DNA from: Aequorivita vitellina
GTDB lineage: Bacteria > Bacteroidota > Bacteroidia > Flavobacteriales > Flavobacteriaceae
Direction: 5' to 3'
DNA length: 64,000 nt
Assembly (NCBI RefSeq): GCF_022008365.1
Contig: NZ_JAIRBA010000007.1
Coordinates: forward strand, 1-64,000
Part shown: positions 1 to 7,502 of the stretch, piece after piece
How positions within the stretch are numbered: the first letter of the stretch is position 1
Layout: each line of letters starts with the position of its first letter
Position numbers and translations under genes: made by a program
Notes under the pieces: generated by a model
What the model was told of the DNA's origin: nothing
The model's database searches: none
Seen by the model: the letters and a program-made list of their open reading frames with translations, nothing else

Positions 1-129
1 CCCTTTTTAAGGGAGGGGTGCCCGAAGGGCGGGGTGGGTAATCCTGCAACAACTCCAACTTTAGGACAAAACCCCTTCCGGCCACCGATTCAAAACTATG
101 ATTAAAATTGAAAATTCGTCCGGGGGCCA

Positions 130-185
130 CCTTCCCCTTTTCGAAGTCTTGAACTTTTTATTTTAAATAATTTAGAAGGGGAAGG
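130..185 (-). terminator. long-loop inverted repeat downstream of the LRR gene
   Basis: CCTTCCCCTT (130-139) is the perfect complement of AAGGGGAAGG (176-185), with an A/T-rich loop of 36 nt. It lies just past the 3' end of the minus-strand LRR gene, so it could end that transcript, but it lacks a clear U tract. The remaining bases 1-204 contain a GC-rich stretch (GGGAGGGGTGCCCGAAGGGC) resembling interspersed intergenic repeats; I see no gene there. Confidence 0.35.
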
Positions 186-204
186 AGTTCACGGAGAGAT
201 ATTT

Positions 205-2451
205 TTATTTCTTAACAACTCGCAGTACTCGGCTTCCATCCCCTACAACAACCCGCACAAAATAATTCCCAGCACTAAGCCCAGAAACATCTACTTGTTC
301 ACGGTTGCTGTTTCCTTTTGAAGTAAGTAAAGTCTGCCCCAGCACGTTCATTATTTCAATTGAAGAAATTGAAGCCTCAGCTTGAATGTTAAGAATATCA
401 CTGGCAGGATTAGGGTATGCAACAATCTTTAAAGTTTCAAAATCAGAAACGTCCAATTCATCAACAAATCTCGTGTAAACAGTATTGGTTACAATCGCAG
501 CATTAAAGTCGAAGTAAATGTCTGCTTTATTCGCAACAACATCGTCCAATTGAACAGTGGGAAGCGGTTTTACCTTAAACGCAACAAATCCTTGGCTGCC
601 CTCAGGATCGGACGAAGCCGTAGGCAAGTTGATGTCGTCAAATATAAAATCAATTGAACCATTTACAAGCTGGGTTTCCATAGCGTGGCTGGCATCGAGA
701 ATCTTAAATGTTGTCCAGTCCAGCTTTTCATCCAGCGCATCCTGTACTCGTACATTGATGGCACTTGCAGTTCCCATATTCTGAAAACGCACTACGTAAT
801 GTAAATACTCGTCGGCATCATCAATTAATACCTGATAACCTTCCAGCACTTGCTTATCGTTTGGATCAAAACTGTTTACTGCTATTTGGTTTAACTGAAA
901 AACATTATCATCAGGCGCGGCATCACCACTCACGGGGTTTACTTTTGCAATATATGGCAGCACATCGCCTTCTTCCACTATCGGTGGCTGTTCCACCTCA
1001 AAAATCACTTCAATAGTTCGGGTTTCAAAAGGGTTTAAGTTGCTGTAATCCCAAGAAATGGTATTTCCGTTTATGGAAGTTTCCGCAGGGGTCGCCTCTG
1101 CGTAAGTTACCAAGGTTCCATCAAAATCCAGTTCCACATTGCCACTTAGTTGGGTGGTGCCCACATTTTCATAAACCAGTTTATATCGAGCCTCAAACCC
1201 AGGGCGGGCAGCATTTAACGGCACAAAAGTAACGGCAACGTCATTAGCGGTGGTTGTGGGCGCAATACAAAAATCTGCAATCTCTGTTTGGTTAAAACCT
1301 ACAAAAGTGTCAACCTCTTGCGCCGGACTTAAGGTAAAATAAGGCGAAAGTCCCAAAACAGTTGTGGTATAAGTGTTCTCTGCAACAGTAAGATTATAAT
1401 CACCAGTGTTTATAGTAGTAGTCGCAAAGTTGTTCGTACCATCCGTGGTGTTTACAAGCAAACCGTCAATCCCAGCATCGCCCCCATCGCAGCCGTTGTT
1501 TTCGTCATCGTATTTTACGGTGCCTGTTATATGGTTTAGGTCACCGTTGGCTATTGTGCAGTCTTCAACAAAGGTTGCCAGAGGTGGAATATCGGTAAAG
1601 GTTGCGGCGGCGTATTGGGCATCTTCTACGCAGATAAATTGGAGGTTGGGGTTGTTTAGCAATGATAAAGTAGAGGTTGAACAACTTCCACTAAAAATTT
1701 CGTTGTTGCCGTTTTTTAAATTGACATACGTTAAGCTTAGGTTATTTACACCTTCTACTTTACATAAATTAGAATTATTGCTTAAATCTATTTCTTGAAT
1801 TAAGGAATTAGAAAACATAATCTCTCTTAAAACCAAGTTTGAAGAAACATCAATATTAGATATTGGATTATTGGAAATATTTAATACTCGAAGAGTATTA
1901 TTCTGAGAAATATCAATATTAGTAATGTTATTTTGGTTGGCCCATAATGTATTGAGGTTTGAAAGTGATGTAATGTTAATTGATGAAATTTGATTATCAT
2001 AACATGATAAGAAAAATATATTCGGATGTTGACTTAAATTCAAAATAGATATATTGTTTTTATGGCACGATAGCCATTCCAAATTAGTATTTTGACTTAA
2101 GTTTAATTCGCTAAGATTGGCCTCATAGCAATAAAGAAGATTCAAATCAGGGCATTGTGTTACATTTAAAGAATTTAATGGATTCTTTTCGCAACTTAAC
2201 TCTAATAGATTTATATTTTGTGAAAAATCCAACTGTGTTATTTGATTATTAAAACAAATAACTTGTTCAATAAGAACATTTCCGGAAAGGTCAAGTTCCG
2301 AAATTGAATTATTAGCACAACTTAAAGTTATTAAATCTACATTTTGTAAAACATTTAATCCTGTCAATTGATTCCCCCCACAATACAATTCTTCTAATTG
2401 AATATTCTGCGAAATATCTAATTCAGTTAATAAATTCTGTTCAATGTTCAA
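205..2451 (-). CDS. secreted leucine-rich-repeat protein, T9SS cargo (3' fragment of a frameshifted gene)
   Basis: This is the main part (about 748 codons) of a surface or secreted protein. Residues 1 to about 250 are 21-22-residue leucine-rich repeats of the form LxxLxCxxNxLxxLDLSxN. A short Asn/Asp-rich segment follows, then a DUF7619-like adhesion domain (about 527-665, starting SFDPNDKQ). The end is a type IX secretion sorting domain (YPNP at about 679, then IEIMNVLGQ and GNYFVRV). It has no signal peptide of its own and would have to start at TTG. The signal peptide sits in the adjoining ORF 2448-2699, one frame away, and the LRR pattern continues across the junction, so the two are one gene broken by a 1-nt shift. 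The role of this family (binding or adhesion) is inferred. Confidence 0.85.
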   Translation of the reverse strand: MNIEQNLLTELDISQNIQLEELYCGGNQLTGLNVLQNVDLITLSCANNSISELDLSGNVLIEQVICFNNQITQLDFSQNINLLELSCEKNPLNSLNVTQCPDLNLLYCYEANLSELNLSQNTNLEWLSCHKNNISILNLSQHPNIFFLSCYDNQISSINITSLSNLNTLWANQNNITNIDISQNNTLRVLNISNNPISNIDVSSNLVLREIMFSNSLIQEIDLSNNSNLCKVEGVNNLSLTYVNLKNGNNEIFSGSCSTSTLSLLNNPNLQFICVEDAQYAAATFTDIPPLATFVEDCTIANGDLNHITGTVKYDDENNGCDGGDAGIDGLLVNTTDGTNNFATTTINTGDYNLTVAENTYTTTVLGLSPYFTLSPAQEVDTFVGFNQTEIADFCIAPTTTANDVAVTFVPLNAARPGFEARYKLVYENVGTTQLSGNVELDFDGTLVTYAEATPAETSINGNTISWDYSNLNPFETRTIEVIFEVEQPPIVEEGDVLPYIAKVNPVSGDAAPDDNVFQLNQIAVNSFDPNDKQVLEGYQVLIDDADEYLHYVVRFQNMGTASAINVRVQDALDEKLDWTTFKILDASHAMETQLVNGSIDFIFDDINLPTASSDPEGSQGFVAFKVKPLPTVQLDDVVANKADIYFDFNAAIVTNTVYTRFVDELDVSDFETLKIVAYPNPASDILNIQAEASISSIEIMNVLGQTLLTSKGNSNREQVDVSGLSAGNYFVRVVVGDGSRVLRVVKK

Positions 2452-2699
2452 AAAGTTAAATTTATAAATGCCTCAATTCCCGTCAAATTTTCTATTCCTT
2501 TATCTCTCAATTCGGTTAGGTAACCTAATTGTGTAACTACCTCCGCCTCACTCACCTGTATCTCCCCATCCCCATTGGTATCAATAACAGGGTTATGGTT
2601 TAGCAGCGCATTTTTAAAATTGGCATCGGGTATGTTTACTATCTGTGCGCTGGCAAAAAAAGAAGAAAGAAAAATCAGGGTGAGTAGTAGGTGTTTCAT
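2448..2699 (-). CDS. N-terminal fragment of the same LRR protein (signal peptide, EF-hand-like segment)
   Basis: This 83-codon ORF begins with a clear Sec signal peptide (MKHLLLTLIFLSSFFASAQ). A short conserved leader (IPDANFKNALL) follows, then a calcium-loop-like stretch DTNGDGEIQVSEAE and the start of the LRR region (GIENLTGIEAFINLTF). It ends at TGA inside ACT-TTT-TGA. One extra T in this run of five would read T-F-L-N-I-E-Q and join perfectly to the next repeat. It is therefore the 5' end of the gene continued at 205-2451. The shift may be an assembly error, a real inactivating mutation, or a recoding or phase-variation site. Confidence 0.85.
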   Translation of the reverse strand: MKHLLLTLIFLSSFFASAQIVNIPDANFKNALLNHNPVIDTNGDGEIQVSEAEVVTQLGYLTELRDKGIENLTGIEAFINLTF

Positions 2700-2763
2700 G
2701 TAATTATTGGGTTAGCGTTTAAATTTAAAAACAAAAGCCACAGACCCTTGTTTATCAGGCACA

Positions 2764-2782
2764 ATATATATATATATATATA
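2764..2782. repeat. AT dinucleotide microsatellite
   Basis: An uninterrupted (AT)9-type tract lies about 65 bp upstream of the LRR gene start at 2699. It sits in a promoter-distance position and is the only such tract noticed in the window. Confidence 0.8.
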
Positions 2783-2850
2783 CAAAATAAAAAACTTATT
2801 TTTTAAAAAAACCATCAACAAGGTTCCCCGCCCTGCAAGGGAGCGCTTGT

Positions 2851-2867
2851 CCCGAACTTGTTTCGGG
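2851..2867. repeat. short CCCGAA...TTCGGG palindrome
   Basis: CCCGAA and TTCGGG arms around a 5-nt loop, inside a GC-rich spacer with a second partial palindrome. Related palindromes occur at 8178-8193, 34086-34099 and, imperfectly, 40576-40596, so it appears to be a dispersed spacer repeat. Confidence 0.6.
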
Positions 2868-2897
2868 AGGTGGCTGCGAAGCAGACGGGGTCGGTAC

Positions 2898-2974
2898 AAC
2901 ACACAACGGAGAACTGAGAACCGAAAACTGAGAACCGAAAACTGAGAACTGAGAACCGAAAACCGAAAACTAAA
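2898..2974. repeat. heptameric tandem repeat array (11 units, AACTGAG/AACCGAA)
   Basis: Eleven contiguous 7-bp units, each starting AAC: AACACAC, AACGGAG, then mixed AACTGAG and AACCGAA, ending AACTAAA. The last unit runs into the stop codon (2970-2972) of the minus-strand gene 2970-3710. The same 7-bp period with related units recurs at 8213, 9338, 27171 and 60929. Confidence 0.9.
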
Positions 2975-3710
2975 CAACCCCAATCCCAACAGCCCCCTTA
3001 GCAAACGACTTATAAAACTTATCTGATGATTTTTGATGAAACTGTACCTTCACAACCCCAAATATCAAACTCCCTTTTTTAGGCATCTCACCCACTTCAA
3101 GTACCAACTCACGCGCTTCATCCTCCTTTGCTACCACTAAAGTCTCTTCAGCGATGATAAACCGAAAGCTATCATTCTTTAAATCGTACTCCAAAACACC
3201 GTAATTAATAAAGAAATGAGTGCTTCCTTTCGGAAACTTCAACCTTTGAGGATCAAACGAACTAGCTTTTAACACCCCAGTGTTGGTGTCAAAAGCAACT
3301 CCTGATCCAAAAATATCCCACGAATTTGGGCCTTGTGTAAATCTAAACTCACTTAGCAGTTCTCTTCCCATATCACAATTAAGCCCACGCCCCGCAATCC
3401 GCTTCCCCTCAAGGGTTTCATCATAAGTCCTAATCTCCATAAAGAGCTGCATCAACCTCTGGTGCAATTCCCCATCTTCAATCTCCTTAAAAAAAGGAAA
3501 CATCGCATCCTTAAATTTTTTGGTGAATTTACTGCATAAGGTCATCTCCTTATTTCTATCCCGAATCCCTTGCATTTTTGGATTATTTTTTATACTTTCA
3601 CTTGTAAATCCACCCCCAGCTTTCCGTTGACACTGTTTTCCTTTTCGGATATAGTAGTTAATCCCGTTATACGTTCCTACTATTGGTGGAAACCCGTTTT
3701 TTGAAGCCAT
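2970..3710 (-). CDS. uncharacterised Bacteroidota family protein
   Basis: The protein has 246 residues, no signal peptide and no membrane segment. Its N-terminus (VGTYNGINYYIRKGKQCQRKAGG, split here as VGTYNGINYYI and RKGKQCQRKAGG) followed by SESIKNNPKMQGIRDRN resembles a family widespread in Bacteroidota. In that family a 'G-x-x-x-G-x-x-Y-Y-x-x-x-G' opening is followed by 'xxNNPxFxxxRxNxxEF'. Members of that family that I recall have no assigned function. The gene stands alone between the LRR gene and a divergent VCBS gene. Its stop codon overlaps a heptamer repeat array, and its upstream region carries spaced ATATG motifs (3787-3841). I cannot assign a role. Confidence 0.75.
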   Translation of the reverse strand: MASKNGFPPIVGTYNGINYYIRKGKQCQRKAGGGFTSESIKNNPKMQGIRDRNKEMTLCSKFTKKFKDAMFPFFKEIEDGELHQRLMQLFMEIRTYDETLEGKRIAGRGLNCDMGRELLSEFRFTQGPNSWDIFGSGVAFDTNTGVLKASSFDPQRLKFPKGSTHFFINYGVLEYDLKNDSFRFIIAEETLVVAKEDEARELVLEVGEMPKKGSLIFGVVKVQFHQKSSDKFYKSFAKGAVGIGVV

Positions 3711-3786
3711 AACATATTAGTTTTAAGAGATACACATTACTTTTAACTATGTGAAAATAAAAACTTCTTACCAATTTTCCAAATAT

Positions 3787-3841
3787 ATATGTGGACTTTA
3801 TATGGACTATATGTTAACAATATGTTGACTATATGTGGTAC
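3787..3841. promoter_or_regulatory. cluster of five ATATG-containing repeats (possible operator)
   Basis: ATATG starts at 3787, 3800, 3809, 3820 and 3831, giving spacings of 13, 9, 11 and 11 bp, close to one DNA turn. Four of the five copies continue as TGG, GG or TTGAC-like extensions (ATATGTGGAC, ATATGGAC, ATATGTTGAC, ATATGTGG). The cluster lies about 80 bp before the minus-strand gene that starts at 3710. The rest of the spacer 3711-4027 is A/T-rich, and I see no gene or clear promoter in it. Confidence 0.4.
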
Positions 3842-4027
3842 ACACCCCTAGTATACCTCTACTTTATCCCTACTTTCTCCCTATCCACCTTCTCCCTTTC
3901 AATAACGCTTTCCTAATTAAAAAAGTAGCTGTATATCTTCAAATCATTAAGACAACCACGGCAAGACTCTTGAAAAACCCAATTTTTATCAATAGCTTTA
4001 TAAAAAATAATTTCAAACAACAACCAG

Positions 4028-5785
4028 ATGAAAAAAACAACTACCTTACTTTCTCTTTTATTCTTAGGAATAATTGCCACAGCCACCGCCCAGCAACAGG
4101 GCAAAAAAGCAAGCCTAAATGAAGACGGCACTATTGCCGTTGAAACTGTGACGCTACCTGAAAACTATCATAACAATGAACAAACACGAGTACTCGATAG
4201 AATTTGGCGCTTCGGCGAGCCGGCACATCCGAACATTAAAAACAGTCGCGGCGTAACCTTGGCCGATATAAACAACGACGGTATTGACGAAATACTCTAC
4301 GGAATTTGGAATACCCTCTACGCACTTAAGGGCGATGGTTCCCTTCTTTGGGAAAAACCTGTTAGCGGTATCATCCTGCTTCCGCCATCAGTAGCAGATT
4401 TAGATGGTGATGGCACGCTCGAAATTATCTTAAACACTGGAGGCGTGCCCAATGCAGGCCGGGTTTATTTAATCGATCCCGTGGGCAACGATCTTCCCGG
4501 ATGGCCCTTAAATTTTGACGACCACTGGATGATAAACGCCCCCGCAATAGCCGATGTAGATGGTGATGGCACACTCGACATCGTTACTGGTGAGCGCGTA
4601 GCTAGTGCGCAAGGTTTTGTTCACGCCATAAAAATGGACGGCACCCCCATCAATGCCAATTGGCCAGTGGAGGTACTTGCTACCCCTGCTTTTACCCCTT
4701 CAATTGGAGATGTTGATAATGATGGAAATGCAGATGTTGTTATTGCCGCGTCTTCCGCAGGTATGTATATTTTTGATAACCAAGGACAAGTTTTTCCCGG
4801 ATTTCCGGTAGTTGACCCAAATGTGAAATATTCATACCAATCCCCCATGCTCGCAGATCTTGATGACGATGGCGACTTAGAAATTATAGGAAGCAATCAC
4901 GGCGACAACCCTGGTTTTTACGTAATGGAACACGATGGTAGCTACAAAGCTGGCTGGCCAATTGCCACTAGCGAATGGACCTACTCTCCTTCCACCGTTT
5001 GGGACGTGGATAATGACGGAACTTTTGAAATATTTATGTCGGATAGAAATACCAGCGGCACACAGGGAGAAGAGCTTCCTGTTGTTTATGGGCTCGATCC
5101 CGATGGTAACAACCTTCCCAACTTCCCAATAGAAAAATACGGAGGTACTGAAGGGGTTATTTCCATTGCAGATGTTAACGCAGATGGCGACTTAGATTTA
5201 ATCTTCCCAAGTATTATGACCGATGCAAACGGATTTGGTTATATTCATGCATACGCCATGGATGGCAGTGGCGAAATTGATGGTTTTCCGTTGCGCACTC
5301 GCGGCTTTACCTTTTTAAACGGTGCTGTTTTGGGCGATGTTGATAACGACGGACTTTTAGACTTGACGGCAAATAGCTACACTTTAAATTTTGGCGCGGG
5401 CGTTGATTCTACCTTCGTAAATGTTTACAATCTTAACGTGCCGTATAACCCAAATACTATTGTAAGAAATGGTTACAAAGGCAACAACACCCGCGATGGT
5501 TTTGTTGAATTAGGGCCCATTGCTGGGGTTTCGGATTTAAGCGCCGAAACTACAATTAGTATTTTTCCAAACCCTTCCGAAGGAATTCTGACATTTAAAA
5601 TTCCGCAATCAATTTTAAATGCAAAGGTGAAAATCTACAGCATAGACGGAAAAGTGGTTTTTTCGGAAGAAAAAAACTTAGAAACAACTTCTAGTTATAA
5701 CCTGAAACATCTAAAAGGCGGCTTATATTTCGTTTCCATTTCTGATGGGAAGAATACTTTCACTGCCAAATGGGTGAAGAATTAA
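4028..5785 (+). CDS. secreted FG-GAP/VCBS repeat protein with T9SS sorting domain
   Basis: 585 residues. The first 21 form a signal peptide (MKKTTTLLSLLFLGIIATATA, cleaved before QQQ). The body, about residues 70-480, contains repeated DxNxDGxxE/D loops such as DINNDGIDE, DLDGDGTLE, DVDGDGTLD, DVDNDGNAD and DVNADGDLD. These are the calcium-binding signature of FG-GAP/VCBS repeats that build a beta-propeller. The last 75 residues (FPNPSEG, KVKIYSIDGK, GGLYFVSI) form a type IX secretion sorting domain, so the protein is expected outside the cell or on its surface. No enzyme motif is visible; ligand binding or adhesion is the likely role. The transcript ends at the hairpin 5812-5850. Confidence 0.9.
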   Translation: MKKTTTLLSLLFLGIIATATAQQQGKKASLNEDGTIAVETVTLPENYHNNEQTRVLDRIWRFGEPAHPNIKNSRGVTLADINNDGIDEILYGIWNTLYALKGDGSLLWEKPVSGIILLPPSVADLDGDGTLEIILNTGGVPNAGRVYLIDPVGNDLPGWPLNFDDHWMINAPAIADVDGDGTLDIVTGERVASAQGFVHAIKMDGTPINANWPVEVLATPAFTPSIGDVDNDGNADVVIAASSAGMYIFDNQGQVFPGFPVVDPNVKYSYQSPMLADLDDDGDLEIIGSNHGDNPGFYVMEHDGSYKAGWPIATSEWTYSPSTVWDVDNDGTFEIFMSDRNTSGTQGEELPVVYGLDPDGNNLPNFPIEKYGGTEGVISIADVNADGDLDLIFPSIMTDANGFGYIHAYAMDGSGEIDGFPLRTRGFTFLNGAVLGDVDNDGLLDLTANSYTLNFGAGVDSTFVNVYNLNVPYNPNTIVRNGYKGNNTRDGFVELGPIAGVSDLSAETTISIFPNPSEGILTFKIPQSILNAKVKIYSIDGKVVFSEEKNLETTSSYNLKHLKGGLYFVSISDGKNTFTAKWVKN

Positions 5786-5811
5786 ATAGATTTAAATTAT
5801 TTTAAAACACG

Positions 5812-5850
5812 AAGTCCCTTTTCCTTGTTTGGAAAAGGGACTTGTTTTTT
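5812..5850 (+). terminator. rho-independent terminator of the VCBS gene
   Basis: AAGTCCCTTTTCC and GGAAAAGGGACTT form a perfect 13-bp stem with a 6-nt loop (TTGTTT), followed by GTTTTTT. It lies 26 nt after the stop codon. Confidence 0.92.
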
Positions 5851-5876
5851 AATGAAAACTACATTTTTAAATTTCT

Positions 5877-5884
5877 TATATTTG
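5877..5884 (+). promoter_or_regulatory. -7 promoter element of the toxin-antitoxin pair
   Basis: TATATTTG matches the Bacteroidota -7 consensus TAnnTTTG and lies 17 nt before the ATG at 5902. No TTTG is seen at the -33 spacing. Confidence 0.5.
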
Positions 5885-5901
5885 AATAAAACCACTTTGC
5901 C

Positions 5902-6129
5902 ATGACCACAATCCACATTGAAGAAGAACTGAACTTAGATAAAACCTATTTTAAAACAATTGAGGAATTTCAGCTGTATTTGATGATGCGTGAAAAAGAC
6001 CAACCTGAGAATTATTCACTAAGCGATGCGCATAAAAAGATACTTGATGATCGTGTTGCAGAAGCTGATGAAAATCCGGATGGTTATGTTTCTCTTCAAG
6101 AGTTTAAAAACTCTTTTAAAGAGAAGTAA
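5902..6129 (+). CDS. putative type II antitoxin
   Basis: 75 residues, acidic, with the layout of short Bacteroidota antitoxin-like proteins. An N-terminal segment (MTTIHIEEEL) is followed by a helical middle and the C-terminal pattern DDRVAEADENPDGYVSLQEFKNS, which resembles the end of addiction-module proteins ('LDxRxxxxxxNPxxxxxWExV'). Its TAA is immediately followed by the ATG of a RelE/ParE-type toxin, the usual antitoxin-first order and strong evidence of translational coupling. No DNA-binding domain is evident. The family name is inferred largely from context. Confidence 0.75.
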   Translation: MTTIHIEEELNLDKTYFKTIEEFQLYLMMREKDQPENYSLSDAHKKILDDRVAEADENPDGYVSLQEFKNSFKEK

Positions 6130-6429
6130 ATGTATCAATTGCGAATTCGAAATATTGCTCATGAAGATGCTAATGAAATCTTTGATTACTATGGCAACAT
6201 AGATTCTACTTTAGCCATACGTTTTTTAAACTCGCTATATTCTGAACTTGATGCAATTGCTGAAAATCCAGAACTATTTCAGAATAAATATAAAAATATA
6301 CGAGTCCGCTATTTACAAAAATTCCCTTTTGGCATTCATTATAGAATAGTTGACAAAGAAATAATTGAAATATTATCCTTTATTCACACCAGCCGAGACC
6401 CAAAAATTTGGAAAAAAAGAAATAGCTAA
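6130..6429 (+). CDS. RelE/ParE family toxin
   Basis: 99 residues matching the RelE/ParE fold pattern. The N-terminal strand (MYQLRIRNIAHEDANEIFDYY) leads into helices with RFLNSLYSELDAIAENPELF. The conserved core RVRYLQKFPFGIHYRIVDKEI and the ending ILSFIHTSRDPKIWKKR follow. Members either cut ribosome-bound mRNA (RelE) or poison gyrase (ParE). The sequence alone does not separate these, although the HTSRDP-W ending is common in ParE-like proteins of Bacteroidota. It starts directly after the antitoxin stop codon. Its 3' end lies 2 bp from the convergent RluD-like gene. Confidence 0.88.
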   Translation: MYQLRIRNIAHEDANEIFDYYGNIDSTLAIRFLNSLYSELDAIAENPELFQNKYKNIRVRYLQKFPFGIHYRIVDKEIIEILSFIHTSRDPKIWKKRNS

Positions 6430-6431
6430 TG

Positions 6432-7502
6432 CTACTCAATCACATGCTGCGAATAATTCCGCCACTTTTCAATACCAGCCTCCATATCTTCGGGAATTGG
6501 GCTTTCAAAACGCATAAATTCATTGGTTGTAGGATGCACAAATCCAAGGGTACGCGCGTGTAACGCCTGACGCGGCAAAACTTTAAAACAGTTATCTACA
6601 AACTGTTTGTACTTAGAAAACGTAGTTCCTTTTAATATCTTCTCGCCCCCATAGCGTTCATCGTTAAAGAGGGTATGCCCAATGTATTTCATATGCACAC
6701 GGATTTGGTGCGTTCGGCCTGTTTCCAACCGACAAGAAACCAAAGTTACGTACCCCAAACGTTCCAAAACCTTGTAATGGGTAACTGCAGGTTTTCCCTT
6801 TTCTTCTTCGTCGTTTTCGTAAACGGTGTTTTGCAATCGGTTTTTAGGATGACGCCCAATATTGCCTTCTATTGTCCCTTCATCATCTTCCACATTTCCC
6901 CAAACCAAAGCTATGTATTCACGCTCAGTGGTTTTATCAAAAAACTGCTTGGCGAGATGCGTCATCGCTTCTTCGGTTTTTGCAACTACCAATAATCCGC
7001 TTGTATCCTTATCGATTCTATGAACTAGACCAGGTCTATTGCTTGGACCTGCCCCGAGGGGAGTCGAGGGGTTATTCGGAAGGTTTTCAAAATGATAGGT
7101 TAAGGCATTTATAAGCGTTCCGCTGTAATTTCCGTGGCCCGGATGCACCACCATTCCTGCGGGTTTATTTACTACAAGTACAGCTTCGTCTTCATAAACA
7201 ATGTCTATCGGGATGTTTTCAGGAACAAGTAAAAACTCATACGGCGGATGCTCAAAAAGAACCGTAACCACATCATTGCCTTTTACTTTATAATTGCTCT
7301 TTACCGCCACGCCATTAACGTGAATATTACCTGCAACAGCGGCTTTTTGAATTTTGTTTCGCGTAGCTTTTTCAATAAGGTTCATCAGGTATTTGTCAAC
7401 CCTAAGTGCGCCCTGCCCTTTGTCTGCCGTAAAGCGATAATGTTCGTAAAGATCATCACTTCCACCTGTTTCGTCCATTTCTTCTTCGTTAAAATTCATC
7501 AT
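6432..7502 (-). CDS. rluD: RluA/RluD family 23S rRNA pseudouridine synthase
   Basis: 356 residues. An S4 RNA-binding domain (about 33-85, LRVDKYL...HVNGVAV) precedes the RluA catalytic domain with HRIDKDTSG; the catalytic aspartate is Asp164. RluD modifies uridines of helix 69 of 23S rRNA, but the paralogues RluA, RluC and RluD are hard to separate by eye. The gene starts inside the end of the PASTA gene (14-nt overlap), so the two are co-transcribed. One oddity: between LPNN and SNRPGLVHRID there are about eight extra residues (PSTPLGAG), encoded by a palindromic repeat-like DNA stretch. Relatives I recall read NLPNNSSxRPGLVHRID without this insert. Confidence 0.92.
   Translation of the reverse strand: MMNFNEEEMDETGGSDDLYEHYRFTADKGQGALRVDKYLMNLIEKATRNKIQKAAVAGNIHVNGVAVKSNYKVKGNDVVTVLFEHPPYEFLLVPENIPIDIVYEDEAVLVVNKPAGMVVHPGHGNYSGTLINALTYHFENLPNNPSTPLGAGPSNRPGLVHRIDKDTSGLLVVAKTEEAMTHLAKQFFDKTTEREYIALVWGNVEDDEGTIEGNIGRHPKNRLQNTVYENDEEEKGKPAVTHYKVLERLGYVTLVSCRLETGRTHQIRVHMKYIGHTLFNDERYGGEKILKGTTFSKYKQFVDNCFKVLPRQALHARTLGFVHPTTNEFMRFESPIPEDMEAGIEKWRNYSQHVIE
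7049..7072. repeat. palindromic repeat-like insert inside the rluD-like gene
   Basis: The stretch contains CCCCGAGGGGAGTCGAGGGG. It is GC-rich and self-complementary, unlike the surrounding coding sequence. On the coding strand it reads CCCCTCGACTCCCCTCGGGG, resembling dispersed spacer repeats of Bacteroidota. A partial relative (AACCCCTCGACAAGC) occurs in the carA upstream spacer near 26480. The reading frame is kept. Confidence 0.5.

Noticed and set aside
2691-2945. Open reading frame across the repeat-filled spacer upstream of the LRR gene (both strands).
   Set aside because: It consists of translated AT repeats, palindromes and heptamer units with no family resemblance; low-complexity FRFSVLSSQFSV-type text is a repeat artefact.
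2898-2974. Could the AAC-led tandem arrays be CRISPR repeats?
   Set aside because: Units are 7 bp with no spacers and no cas genes nearby, so they are simple tandem repeats.
205-5785. A defence island or prophage in the accessory region.
   Set aside because: No integrase, phage structural, restriction or nuclease genes are present; the genes are T9SS cargo, one unknown family and one toxin-antitoxin pair nearby.
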